DNA from: Elusimicrobiota bacterium
GTDB lineage: Bacteria > Elusimicrobiota > Elusimicrobia > UBA1565
Length of the DNA stretch: 64,000 nt
Assembly (NCBI GenBank): GCA_016196755.1
Contig: JACPXC010000004.1
Coordinates: 1-64,000 of the forward strand
Direction of reading: 5' to 3'
How positions within the stretch are numbered: the first letter of the stretch is position 1; the number at the start of each line of letters is the position of its first letter. Below the pieces are notes generated by a model. It saw only the letters and a list, made by a program, of their open reading frames with translations. It ran no database searches and had not been told where the DNA came from. The translations under genes were made by a program, and so were the position numbers. Shown piece after piece: positions 7,084 to 15,183 of the stretch.

Positions 7084-8459
7084 CGCTTTTCGGCCAGCTC
7101 GAGCACGAGCTGGTGCAGGAACTCGAGCCCCTGGCGCAGGCTCCCCACTGGGATGCGCTCGTCGGCTCCGTGCATCCGCATCCGGTCCTCATCGGTCAGC
7201 GGCATCGGCAGGATGCCGTAGGCCGGGATCCCCGACGAGCGCAGGAACTCCGAGTCGGTGGCTCCGCGGCTCATGTTGGGAACGATGACGACGCCCGGCC
7301 AGACCTTGCGCGCGGTCCTCGCGATGGCGTCCGGTCCCGGTCCCTCGGCGGGTGAGGCCGGCGAGGGCGTGAAGCCGCCCTTGGGCGCCACCTCGACGGA
7401 CGGGTCGGCGACGGCCGCGACGAGGATCTTCCGGACGTCCGTGCTCGGCTCGCCGGGCAGGATGCGGCAGTTGACCGTGGCCTTCGCCTCGGCGGGCAGG
7501 GCGTTGGCGCGCGTCCCCCCCGAGACCAAGGTGGCCACGCAGGTCGTGTGGAGGAGGGCCGCCAGGGTCGGGTGCTTCGCGTCGATCTCGGCCATGGCGT
7601 CGGCGGGAAGCTCGCCCTTGGCCGCGAGCAGGCGGCCGATGAGCGCCTTCATCGGCGGCGCCTCGTCATCCTGGATGGCCGTCAGGTACGCGCGCGTCAC
7701 GGGCAAGAGGTACGCGGGGAAGCGCGCCCGGCCCACCCGGTCGAGAGCCGCGGAGAGCTTATAGATCGCGTTGTCGCTCACCGGCGCCGAGGAATGGCCC
7801 GAGGCGCCCTTGGCCGTGAGCGCGAAGTCCTGGTAGACCTTCTCGGCCATCGAGACGCCCAGCCGCGTCACCTTCCCATCCGGGCCCAGGACCGCCCCGC
7901 CGCTCTCGTTTATGGCCAGGCCGACCTTCAGTAGCTCGGGCTTCTTCTTAAAAAGGTCCCGGAGCCCTAGCCCGTCGGACTCCTCGTCTCCGGTCCAGGC
8001 CAGGATCACGTCGCGCTTGAGCGGGACCTTGGCGCGCTTGAGGATGAGCAGGGTCTGCAGCTCCAAGGACGCCATGCCCAGGTCGTCGAGGACGCCGCGC
8101 CCGACCAGGTAGCCGTCCTTCTCGGTCACGCGGTGCGGGTCCGAGGTCCAGGGCTGGTTCGCGTTGCCCACGAGGTCGGTGTGGGCCAAGAGCAACAGCG
8201 GCGGCTCGGCGCCCGAGCCGGGCAGGCGGGCCAGCAGGTTCTCGCGGCCCGGGCCGAACTCGAGCAGTTCGAACTCGATCCCGGCGGCTTCAAGACGCTT
8301 GGCCCCCAGGCGCGCCACGCGCGCCTCGTTGCCCGGCGGGTTGGTCGTGTCGGCGGCCACGAGCTCCTCGAGCAGGCCGCGAGCCTCCTTCGCCGCGGCG
8401 TCGTAATCGACAGCGCCGGCGTAGGACACCAGCAGCAAGGCCAATAGGCCGCTACTCAT
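7080..8459 (-). CDS. M20/M28-type zinc metallopeptidase, probably exported
   Basis: From ATG 8459 the 459-aa protein has a short signal peptide (MSSGLLALLLVSYAGA). The M20 metal-site motifs follow in order: LLLAHTDLV, GRGVLDDLGMA, TGDEESDG, and a C-terminal ATDSEFLRSSGIPAYG with MHGADERIPV. A dimerization domain lies between. Family members are di-zinc amino- or carboxypeptidases or deacylases; the substrate is unknown. The track's longer ORF upstream of 8459 is shadow. The start overlaps the preceding gene by 8 nt. It shares stop-codon bases with the convergent S41 protease. Confidence 0.9.
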   Translation of the reverse strand: MSSGLLALLLVSYAGAVDYDAAAKEARGLLEELVAADTTNPPGNEARVARLGAKRLEAAGIEFELLEFGPGRENLLARLPGSGAEPPLLLLAHTDLVGNANQPWTSDPHRVTEKDGYLVGRGVLDDLGMASLELQTLLILKRAKVPLKRDVILAWTGDEESDGLGLRDLFKKKPELLKVGLAINESGGAVLGPDGKVTRLGVSMAEKVYQDFALTAKGASGHSSAPVSDNAIYKLSAALDRVGRARFPAYLLPVTRAYLTAIQDDEAPPMKALIGRLLAAKGELPADAMAEIDAKHPTLAALLHTTCVATLVSGGTRANALPAEAKATVNCRILPGEPSTDVRKILVAAVADPSVEVAPKGGFTPSPASPAEGPGPDAIARTARKVWPGVVIVPNMSRGATDSEFLRSSGIPAYGILPMPLTDEDRMRMHGADERIPVGSLRQGLEFLHQLVLELAEKR

Positions 8460-9198
8460 CGTCCCCTCCTCCGCCGCCGTCCTGGCCCTCGAGCATGGTC
8501 CTAAACTGCGCCGGCAGGCCCTTCCAGGCCAGGCAGGCCTCGCGGTTGGCGGGGTCCGTGCAGACCTGGGTGCAGGAGGCCATGTCGACGCAGCCTTCCG
8601 GCGCGCCGCCCATCGGGATGTCATTGGTCGGCGGCTCCTCCTTCGTCCGCGAGGCGTTCAGGCAGAGGTTGACCGACCGCTCGATGCGCGGCGTAACGCG
8701 CATCCCTTCCTTCAGGAGAACGGCGAAAGTCTTGGCCCCGAGGCGTTTCTTGACGCAGTTCTGGGCCGAGCGCGGCGCGCTCCTGACGTCGGTGGAGACG
8801 CGCTGGCGCGTCAGACGCTCCTCGTCGTTCCCGCTCATGACCGTGTCGGCCGCCTTGGCCGGCTCGGGCTTCGAGGGCTCGACGGCGCCGATGAAGTCCA
8901 TGCACTCCTGGCGGTTGGCGGGGTCGGCGCAATACTGGTCGCATTCCGCCGGGGAGCCGCAGCCGCCCGGCGTGCGGGCCCCGCCCGGCGCCGAGGCGGA
9001 GGCCCCGTCCTCGCGCGGCGTCATGGCGTTGGAGGGCAGGGGGACCGGTTCAGTGGAGGCCGGCGCCGGAGCCGGTCCCGCCTCCAGCCCGGGGGCGGTC
9101 GATACCGCGGCCTCTTTCTGGTGCTGCCAATAGACGTAGAGCCCGATCGCGTCGGCGACGGCCAGGACGACGGCCAGGGTGATGAAGATCTTCTTCAT
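8452..9198 (-). CDS. membrane-anchored protein with two CxxxxxCxxxC-DPANRxxC motifs
   Basis: The 248-aa protein has an N-terminal membrane anchor or signal, a Pro/Ala-rich linker, and two copies of a cysteine motif. One is GCGSPAECDQYCADPANRQECM near residue 85; the other is GCVDMASCTQVCTDPANREACL near residue 210. Both have identical spacing. A helical region with two further Cys (NCVKKR, NLCLNA) lies between them. The motif resembles small Cys-rich repeats found in secreted proteins of candidate phyla; no function is known to me. It starts right after a thioredoxin-fold gene, so disulfide chemistry in the envelope is a reasonable guess. Confidence 0.75.
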   Translation of the reverse strand: MKKIFITLAVVLAVADAIGLYVYWQHQKEAAVSTAPGLEAGPAPAPASTEPVPLPSNAMTPREDGASASAPGGARTPGGCGSPAECDQYCADPANRQECMDFIGAVEPSKPEPAKAADTVMSGNDEERLTRQRVSTDVRSAPRSAQNCVKKRLGAKTFAVLLKEGMRVTPRIERSVNLCLNASRTKEEPPTNDIPMGGAPEGCVDMASCTQVCTDPANREACLAWKGLPAQFRTMLEGQDGGGGGDDE

Positions 9199-9199
9199 C

Positions 9200-9748
9200 T
9201 CAGCGCCATTTGATCGAGCAGCCCATCGACGGCCGCTGGTCCGTGGGCGCCGCGCGCCCCGCGGCCAGGGCCTGCACGGCCTCCCATAGTTCCTCTTTCT
9301 TGACCTTGGCCGGCTCCTGCCAGTTGTCGTCGAGCCGGCCGTGATAGGCCAGGCGCCCGCCGCCTGCGAGCAGGTAGAGGTCCGGCGTGCACTGCGCCTT
9401 GTAGGCCTTGGCGGTCGCCTGGTCGGCGTCTACCAGGTACGGGAACGGGATCTTCCAGTCGAGGACCTTCTCCTTCATGCGCTCGGGCGCGTCGTCGGGA
9501 TAGCCGGGATGGATGTTGGGGTTGACGGCCGCCGTGTTCACGCCGAGCGGCGCGGCCTTCGCGGCCAGGGCCACGAGGCGCGGCCAGACCGCGATGGCGT
9601 AGGGGCAATGGTTGCAGGTGAAGGCCACGAGCAGCCCCTTCGGCCCGGCGAGCGTCCGGGAGTCGTGCGTCTTACCGAAGCTATCGGCAAGCGTGAAGGC
9701 GGGCATCTCGGCGCCGAGCGGCAGCGGCAAGGACTCGATGAGGGCCAT
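9200..9748 (-). CDS. thioredoxin-fold redoxin family protein (peroxiredoxin-like)
   Basis: The 182-aa protein reads MALIESLPLPLGAEMPAFTL, then AFTCNHCPY, which carries a CxxC redox pair. A cis-Pro region QCTPDLYLL follows, and the C-terminal PSMGCSIKW is diagnostic for this AhpC/TSA-like family. No signal peptide is seen, so it is probably cytoplasmic. Its ATG overlaps the stop of the cyclase gene by one base (TGATG), giving tight coupling. It is followed by the Cys-motif membrane protein. A redox role is inferred from the fold. Confidence 0.88.
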   Translation of the reverse strand: MALIESLPLPLGAEMPAFTLADSFGKTHDSRTLAGPKGLLVAFTCNHCPYAIAVWPRLVALAAKAAPLGVNTAAVNPNIHPGYPDDAPERMKEKVLDWKIPFPYLVDADQATAKAYKAQCTPDLYLLAGGGRLAYHGRLDDNWQEPAKVKKEELWEAVQALAAGRAAPTDQRPSMGCSIKWR

Positions 9749-11574
9749 CAGGATTCCTCTCTGAGGCCCGCCTCCAGGCAGGCCTTGGGCCAGAAGCGCA
9801 GCAGGCGCACGGGCTTGGACAACCCGCGCACCAGGACCTCGAACTCCTCGGACTCGCCGCCGTCCGACTTGAGGACCTCGCGGCAGCGCGGGTCCTCGAA
9901 GGCGCCGGAGCTGAGGACGAGGTCGCCCCCCCGGCTCTCGTTCTGCACGCGCGCGGCGAGGTTGACGGTGGTGCCGAAGTAGTCGAGGACGCCTTCCGAG
10001 TTGATCGCTATCGCCGGGCCGGCGTGCACGCCGACCTTCAAGATGACGGGCTCGGCCATGTCCTCGTTTCTGGCCAGGAGCCCGGCGTGCATGTCGAGGG
10101 CCGCGGCCACCGCGTCCGACGGGCTCGAGAAGGCCGCCATCACCGCGTCGCCGATGGTCTTGACCACCGCGCCGCGCCGCCGCTTGACGACCTCGAAGAG
10201 CACCTCGAAATGGTCGCGCACCACCGCGTAGGCGCGGGCGTCGCCGACCCGCTCGTACATCGCCGTCGAGCCCTTGAGGTCTGTGAAGACGAGGGCCAGG
10301 CTGCGGATCGACACCTCGGCGCCGGGGGCCAGCACCTCGGAGGAGAACAGGTCGCGGAACTCCTGGTAGGAGGTGACGAAGGCGGCGGTCACCGCCTTGT
10401 CGCCCCAGGCCTCGGTCTCGACCACGGTCCAGGTCTCGGGGCCGCCGGCGTTCTCGAGCGACAGGCTCACGCGCCCGGGCTTGAAGCGCAGTTCGGAGGG
10501 GCCCCCCTCGCCCAGGGGCAGGGTCAAGGCCGCGGGGCCGGCCTGGTCGGGCACCAGCGTGACGCGCTGCTTGGTGACGAGTCCCCGCATGACATGGCGC
10601 TCGGCCGTCAGTTCGACGCCGGCTTCCCGGCGGCCGCCGCCGTCGACGCGCAGTTGGGCGCGCCGGTGCGGGGTCTTGCCGGGCCCGCCGATGCAAAACT
10701 CCCCGGGACGGACCTCGCGTACCGAGGGGTTGGGCGAGAAGCGCAGCTCGACGTTTTCGTCGAGAGAACCCGTGAAGGAGACGTTGCAGAAGTCGCAGCG
10801 GCCCTCGGCGTGGAAGGAACGCAAGGACGCCACGCTGCCCTTGGCCACCCGGCAGTTCGGGCACAACAGCTCCCAGCGCAGATCGAGCAGGCCCGCCTTC
10901 GTCGCGCGCAGGAAGGCGGTGAGGGTCTCCAGGCGGTCGAGCTTCCAGTGGTCGGCCAGCGCGAAGGGGCGCATCAGGCCGGCCTCGACGTCGTCGGCGG
11001 TCTCGATATGCTCGACGAGGAGGCGAATGGGCTCGGCCAGGCCGTCGAGCGACAGGCGCCTGGCGCCCTCGCGCAGGCGCTCGCGGTCGACCCCGGCCCG
11101 GGGCTTGAGGACGATCGTCGGGTCTGGGCCGCCTGCCTTCTTGGCGGCCGCCACGCGGCGGGCGGTCTCGGCGAACATGGAGACGAAGCCTTCGGCGAAA
11201 CGGCGGCCGAGGGGCTTGCCGATCCGCCAGCGCGGGAGGACCTCGGTGCTCAGCGTCATGAGGCAGCCCGCCGCGCGCGGGGCGAACTGGACGCGGCCCA
11301 GGAAGCGCTTGAGCGGCCCCCCCTTGTAGACGCGCAGGATCTCATAGCGCTCGTTCTCGACCCAGTCGAAGGGATGTTCGTCCCAGGACACCGACAGCGG
11401 GCCGAACAGGCGGATGTTGGCCCCGCGCACGACCCCGCCGGGGGCCGGGGCGGTGTATTTTACCGGGGGCAGGCCCAGCGAGCGGTTGAGGCGGTCGGTA
11501 TAGGCCAAGGCCGGCCAGACGGATTGGACCGGGACGTCGAGCTCGAAGTCCCGCGAAAGACGCAGAGGCTCCAC
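9748..11574 (-). CDS. SRPBCC-Zn ribbon-class III nucleotidyl cyclase fusion
   Basis: The 608-aa protein starts with an SRPBCC/START-like lipid or ligand-binding fold (about 1-150). A helical region and a CxxC...CxxC zinc-ribbon segment follow (LLCPNCRV ... GRCDFCNV, about 235-265), then an all-beta middle region. It ends with a class III adenylyl/guanylyl cyclase domain (about 425-600). All catalytic elements are visible: metal-binding VFTDLKGS and VKTIGDAVMA, and transition-state VNLAARVQN. It is soluble, with no membrane segments. It probably makes cAMP (lysine in VKTIGD) in response to a bound ligand. It is the first gene of the cyclase-redoxin-Cys protein-M20 operon. Confidence 0.88.
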   Translation of the reverse strand: MEPLRLSRDFELDVPVQSVWPALAYTDRLNRSLGLPPVKYTAPAPGGVVRGANIRLFGPLSVSWDEHPFDWVENERYEILRVYKGGPLKRFLGRVQFAPRAAGCLMTLSTEVLPRWRIGKPLGRRFAEGFVSMFAETARRVAAAKKAGGPDPTIVLKPRAGVDRERLREGARRLSLDGLAEPIRLLVEHIETADDVEAGLMRPFALADHWKLDRLETLTAFLRATKAGLLDLRWELLCPNCRVAKGSVASLRSFHAEGRCDFCNVSFTGSLDENVELRFSPNPSVREVRPGEFCIGGPGKTPHRRAQLRVDGGGRREAGVELTAERHVMRGLVTKQRVTLVPDQAGPAALTLPLGEGGPSELRFKPGRVSLSLENAGGPETWTVVETEAWGDKAVTAAFVTSYQEFRDLFSSEVLAPGAEVSIRSLALVFTDLKGSTAMYERVGDARAYAVVRDHFEVLFEVVKRRRGAVVKTIGDAVMAAFSSPSDAVAAALDMHAGLLARNEDMAEPVILKVGVHAGPAIAINSEGVLDYFGTTVNLAARVQNESRGGDLVLSSGAFEDPRCREVLKSDGGESEEFEVLVRGLSKPVRLLRFWPKACLEAGLREES

Positions 11575-11646
11575 GGCCTAAGTATAGAGGAAGGGTGGAA
11601 TGAAAGCTAGGCCGGGCGTCCGGATAGCCCCGTCGAAGCCCGGCAC

Positions 11647-11665
11647 AGCGGGGCTCCGCCCCGCT
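11647..11665 (-). terminator. hairpin at the stop of the Fe-S carrier gene
   Basis: AGCGGGGC-TCC-GCCCCGCT forms a perfect 8-bp stem that includes the gene's last bases. No U-tract follows. A terminator or mRNA-stabilizing role is inferred. Confidence 0.4.
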
Positions 11666-11987
11666 AGACGCCGAACGAGGTGCCGCAGCTGCAGGACGAG
11701 GCGGCGTTGGGGTTTCGGACCTTGAAGCCGGCTTCCATCAGGGTCTGGTGCCAGTCGACCACCGAGCCGTTGACGAAGAACACCGCCTTCTTGTCCACCG
11801 CCAGCTTGGCGCCCTCGGTCTCGGAGACCTGGTCGCCGGGCTGCGGCTCGTCGGCGTAGGCGAACTCGTAGCTCATCCCCGAGCAGCCGCCCGAGGCCAC
11901 GACCAAGCGCAGGACGCCGGCCGGCTTGCCTTCCTTGGCCAGCCGGGCCTTGACCTGGGTCGCGGCCTTCGGGGTGAGCGTCACCAT
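11664..11987 (-). CDS. A-type iron-sulfur carrier (HesB/IscA family), second of a tandem pair
   Basis: The 107-aa protein has the three-cysteine signature of A-type carriers: SGGCSGMSYEF and a C-terminal SSCSCGTSF. These proteins deliver Fe-S clusters to apo-targets. It overlaps the upstream paralog by one base (TGATG) and is therefore co-translated. The two copies differ strongly in sequence, so they probably serve different clients or form a heterodimer. Confidence 0.93.
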   Translation of the reverse strand: MVTLTPKAATQVKARLAKEGKPAGVLRLVVASGGCSGMSYEFAYADEPQPGDQVSETEGAKLAVDKKAVFFVNGSVVDWHQTLMEAGFKVRNPNAASSCSCGTSFGV

Positions 11988-12307
11988 CAGAACTTGTTCG
12001 ACTGGCCGCAGCCGCAGCTCGACTTCACGTTGGGGTTGCGGATCTTGAAGCCCTGGGCCGTGCCGTCCTCGGCGTAGTCGATCTCGGAGGCCTTGAGGAA
12101 CGGGGCGCTGTTGGGGTCGACGAGGACCGTGAAGCCGTCGAAGGTCATCTCGGTGTCGCCGTCCTTCTTGTCGTCGAAGGAGAAGGAGTACTCGTACCCG
12201 GAACAGCCGCCCGGCTTCACGCCCACGCGCAGGGACTTTCCCTTGGCTTCGGGATCGGTGAAGAACTCCGAGACCTTCTTGACCGCTTTGGGGGTGAGCG
12301 TCAGCAT
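11987..12307 (-). CDS. A-type iron-sulfur carrier (HesB/IscA family), first of a tandem pair
   Basis: The 106-aa protein reads MLTLTPKAVKKVSEFF, then GGCSGYEYSF and a C-terminal SSCGCGQSNKF, giving the conserved Cys-x(n)-Cys-Gly-Cys cluster ligands. No other isc/suf genes are nearby. An AT-richer segment upstream (12310-12350) may hold the promoter. Confidence 0.93.
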   Translation of the reverse strand: MLTLTPKAVKKVSEFFTDPEAKGKSLRVGVKPGGCSGYEYSFSFDDKKDGDTEMTFDGFTVLVDPNSAPFLKASEIDYAEDGTAQGFKIRNPNVKSSCGCGQSNKF

Positions 12308-12349
12308 GGGTGAGCCTCCGGATACTTGACTTAACCAGTCAGGTATATT

Positions 12350-13579
12350 CTAGCCCAAAGCCGGGCTGGTTTCAAGACGGGGCAGGCGGCCGTAGACCCA
12401 GCCCCGAAGGAGCCATTCGAGCGGCCCGAAACGGTATCGGCTCAGCCAAAGCGAGCTGGCGCGGCAGAGGACCCCGAAGGTGGTCAGCGAGACGAGCAGG
12501 CAGGTCCCCCGCGAGAGCTGTCCGTAGAGGCCGAGGCCGTACGGGTAGGCCAGCCAGGCGAAAAAGACCGAGGCGGCGACGAAGTTCGTCAGGACCATCC
12601 GGCCGGCGTCGCGCACCGGAGCCAAGAGGCGCGCCAGGGCGGGCTCCTCCATCGCCAAGGTCAGGGCGGAGGCGAAGGACGCCGCCCAGAGCGCGGTGCC
12701 GACGTAGAGGCTCCCCCCGCCGATGAGGGCCGCCAGCGGCTCGAGGCTGCGCCCCTCGTGGAGCCAGAGGGCGCTCGCGTGCAGCGGAGCCCCCGCGGCG
12801 AAGGTGAGGGCCGTCCAGCGCCGCAGGGCCGGCCGCCAGCGCGGGGTGTCGTCGAAGACCCCGGCGCGGACCGCGGCCATGCCGCAGAGCGCGGCGGCCA
12901 GCATGCGCAGGCCGTTGATGGCGACGTTGAGCGGGAAGGCCCCGGCGAACATCTCCCAGCGCACGCGCGCCACGCGCAGCCAGTCGCCGTCGGAGTACGC
13001 CGCGTCCTCCCAGGCCTTCACGCGCGCGAAATAGGAGGCCAGCTTCCCGTCGACGCCGGCCAGCCCCGGCGCCAGCTCCCCGCAGAGGACGGCGGCGGCC
13101 GCGGCGGCCAGACCGGCGAGGAACAGGACGAGGGCCAGGCGGAGCAGGCGCTGCGGCGGCCGCGCGCGCAGGGAGGAGGAGGCGACGCCGACCAGGACCA
13201 GGGTCGGCAGTTGGGAGCCGTACCAGACGCCGACGGCCATGGCGGCCCCGACGGCCCAGAGGCCGTGCAGGCGCCGGGCGTAGAGCCGCTTGAAGTCGTT
13301 GCCCGCGCGGCGCTCGATGAGGGCCTGGCTCGCGCCGAACAGGAAGGCGAAGAGCAGGAGGCCCTTCATGAATGCCAGAGCGACCACGAGCGAGTCGGCG
13401 GCCAGCTCGAGGCCGGCGTAGCGCGGGTTGAGCGGCGGATAGACGCCGGCGAAGAACGAGGAGACGTAGACCGGCAGGTCCACCAGCGTGAAAAACAGCA
13501 GCGCCAGGCCGTGCAGGGCGTCGAGCGTGGGGTTGCGCTCTCCAGGGTCGCGCGGGCCGGCGCTGGCGGAGTCGGACAT
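12350..13579 (-). CDS. DUF418-family polytopic membrane protein
   Basis: The 409-aa protein has about ten hydrophobic segments. It contains the N-terminal 'LDALHGLALLF' and the C-terminal 'AGRMVLTNFVAASVFFAW ... FGPLEWLLRGW' typical of the DUF418/YeiB group, whose function is unproven (related to acyltransferase-type membrane proteins). It is divergent from bcsG, and the two -10 boxes overlap. TATCAT (13593-13588) ends 8 nt before the ATG, so the mRNA is probably leaderless. Confidence 0.82.
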   Translation of the reverse strand: MSDSASAGPRDPGERNPTLDALHGLALLFFTLVDLPVYVSSFFAGVYPPLNPRYAGLELAADSLVVALAFMKGLLLFAFLFGASQALIERRAGNDFKRLYARRLHGLWAVGAAMAVGVWYGSQLPTLVLVGVASSSLRARPPQRLLRLALVLFLAGLAAAAAAVLCGELAPGLAGVDGKLASYFARVKAWEDAAYSDGDWLRVARVRWEMFAGAFPLNVAINGLRMLAAALCGMAAVRAGVFDDTPRWRPALRRWTALTFAAGAPLHASALWLHEGRSLEPLAALIGGGSLYVGTALWAASFASALTLAMEEPALARLLAPVRDAGRMVLTNFVAASVFFAWLAYPYGLGLYGQLSRGTCLLVSLTTFGVLCRASSLWLSRYRFGPLEWLLRGWVYGRLPRLETSPALG

Positions 13580-13587
13580 GACGGCCT

Positions 13588-13597
13588 ATGATACTAT
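13588..13597. promoter_or_regulatory. overlapping divergent -10 boxes for the DUF418 gene and bcsG
   Basis: The ten bases ATGATACTAT contain TATCAT on the minus strand (8 nt before the DUF418 ATG) and TACTAT on the plus strand, preceded by TG as an extended -10 and lying 8 nt before ATG 13606. The two polymerases cannot occupy both at once, which implies mutually exclusive transcription. Confidence 0.6.
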
Positions 13598-13605
13598 CAT
13601 CGACT

Positions 13606-15183
13606 ATGAGGTGGACGCTCAAGGGTGATGCCGAGGCCGCCCGGCGCATGAACCCGTGGAACCTCTACGTATTCGGGAAGCTGGCCCTGCAGTGGTTCGG
13701 CTACATCCGCATCGAGCTGGTCCCGGAGTTGGCCGGGTTCGTCGTCATCTACGCGCTGACCCGGCGCGCGGCCGAGCGGCTCTGGGTCCGGGCGGCCATC
13801 GGGGTCTTCGGGACGGTCCTGGCCGTGGTGCTGTTCTGGCGCGCGTCGTTCTTGCCGGCGCCTCCGGACGCGATGGAGTTCGTCTTGGACAACGCCCTGC
13901 GTCCCGACCGGACGTATTTCCTCAGCTTCCTGAAGGGCCTCACGAAGCGCTGGGAGGTCTGGGGCGCCGTGGCCGCCGCGGCGGCGCTGTTCCACTTCCG
14001 CCATCGCAAGGTGGTCGACCTGACCGCCCCGAGCCTGGCGGCGCTCCTGGCCTTCGCCGCGTTCTGGCCGCGCCCCGACTCGGCCCGGCTCACGGCGGAC
14101 AAAGCGTCGTTCTACGCCGCCGAGGCCCAGCGGCGCGTGAGCCTGCCCAAGCCCGCGGCCGACTTCGACCTGGTCTTCGTGCACGTCTGCTCGATGTCCT
14201 GGGACGACCTGTGGAAGACCGGCCTGGCCGGCGACTCCCTGCTCGGCCGCTTCGATCTGCTCTTCACGCGCTTCAACAGCGTGAGCTCCTACAGCGAGCA
14301 GGCCGCCATCCGCCTGCTGCGCGCCACCTGCGGCCAGCCGCGCTACGCCCAGATGTACAAGGAGGCCCCGCCGGAGTGCTATCTCAAGGGACAGCTGGAG
14401 CGGGCCGGCTACCACGTCGAGACGGCGATGAACCACAGCGGAGCCTACCTGGAGATGAGCGCCAAGCTCGCCCGGTGGGGGCATCTGCGGCGCCCGATGC
14501 CGGTGGCCGACCTTCTGGCCGACAAGGTCAATTTCAACGGCACGGCGGTCTACGACGACTACGAGGTCTTGGAGCGCTGGTGGAAGAAGCGCCAGGCGAG
14601 CGGGGCCAAGCGGGCGGCGCTCTACTACAACACGGTCAGCCTGCACGCCGGGGCGCACCCGGTCGGCGAGAAGCGCGCCTGGTCGAAGGACCCGGCAGAG
14701 CGCTTCCGCATCTCGGCGGTGGACCTTTTCGCGGATCTCCAACGCTTCTTCGGCCTGCTCGAGGCCTCCGGCCGGAACGTCGTCGTCGTCCTCATCCCGG
14801 AGCACGGCGGGGCGGTGCGCGGCAGCCAGTTCCTGCTCCCCGGGATGCGCGATATGGTCCTTCCGGCCATCGCGCTGGTGCCGGTGGGCGTCAAGCTCTT
14901 CGGCGCCGCGAAGGCGGCGGGGGGCCCTCGGCTGGTGACGGCGCCGGTGAGCTACTTGGGGCTGGCGCACCTGTTGGGCGGTCTTATGGCGCGCCCTCCC
15001 TTCGGCCCGAAGGGCGCGTCCTTAGACGAGACGCTGGCCGGCTTGCCCGAGACGCGGCACGTCGAGGAGAATCGGACGATGGTGCTGCTCGGCGACAAGG
15101 AGGACTTCTACCTGGACCTTTTGGACAGGAAATGGATCACCCTGCCGAGGAAGTTCCATCCCGACCGCGTCCGGACGCGTTAA
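13606..15183 (+). CDS. bcsG: BcsG-type cellulose phosphoethanolamine transferase
   Basis: The protein has N-terminal membrane segments beginning NPWNLYVFGKLALQW, then an alkaline-phosphatase/sulfatase-type periplasmic domain. BcsG landmarks appear in order: VHVCSMSWDDL (Cys about 195), FNSVSSYSEQAAIRLLRATCGQ (catalytic Ser), NFNGTAVYDDYEVL, LYYNTVSLH (His), VVVLIPEHGG (metal Glu-His) and a VPVGVKLFG motif. In enterobacteria BcsG transfers phosphoethanolamine from lipid to cellulose. I chose ATG 13606 because the -10 TACTAT is 8 nt upstream; the track starts 6 codons earlier, inside that box. No cellulose synthase genes are nearby. Its stop is shared with the convergent gene at TTAA. Confidence 0.85.
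   Translation: MRWTLKGDAEAARRMNPWNLYVFGKLALQWFGYIRIELVPELAGFVVIYALTRRAAERLWVRAAIGVFGTVLAVVLFWRASFLPAPPDAMEFVLDNALRPDRTYFLSFLKGLTKRWEVWGAVAAAAALFHFRHRKVVDLTAPSLAALLAFAAFWPRPDSARLTADKASFYAAEAQRRVSLPKPAADFDLVFVHVCSMSWDDLWKTGLAGDSLLGRFDLLFTRFNSVSSYSEQAAIRLLRATCGQPRYAQMYKEAPPECYLKGQLERAGYHVETAMNHSGAYLEMSAKLARWGHLRRPMPVADLLADKVNFNGTAVYDDYEVLERWWKKRQASGAKRAALYYNTVSLHAGAHPVGEKRAWSKDPAERFRISAVDLFADLQRFFGLLEASGRNVVVVLIPEHGGAVRGSQFLLPGMRDMVLPAIALVPVGVKLFGAAKAAGGPRLVTAPVSYLGLAHLLGGLMARPPFGPKGASLDETLAGLPETRHVEENRTMVLLGDKEDFYLDLLDRKWITLPRKFHPDRVRTR

Noticed and set aside
9200-10864. 554-aa minus-strand ORF spanning cyclase and redoxin genes
   Set aside because: Only its last 182 codons (redoxin, from ATG 9748) are real; the upstream part is out-of-frame cyclase sequence.
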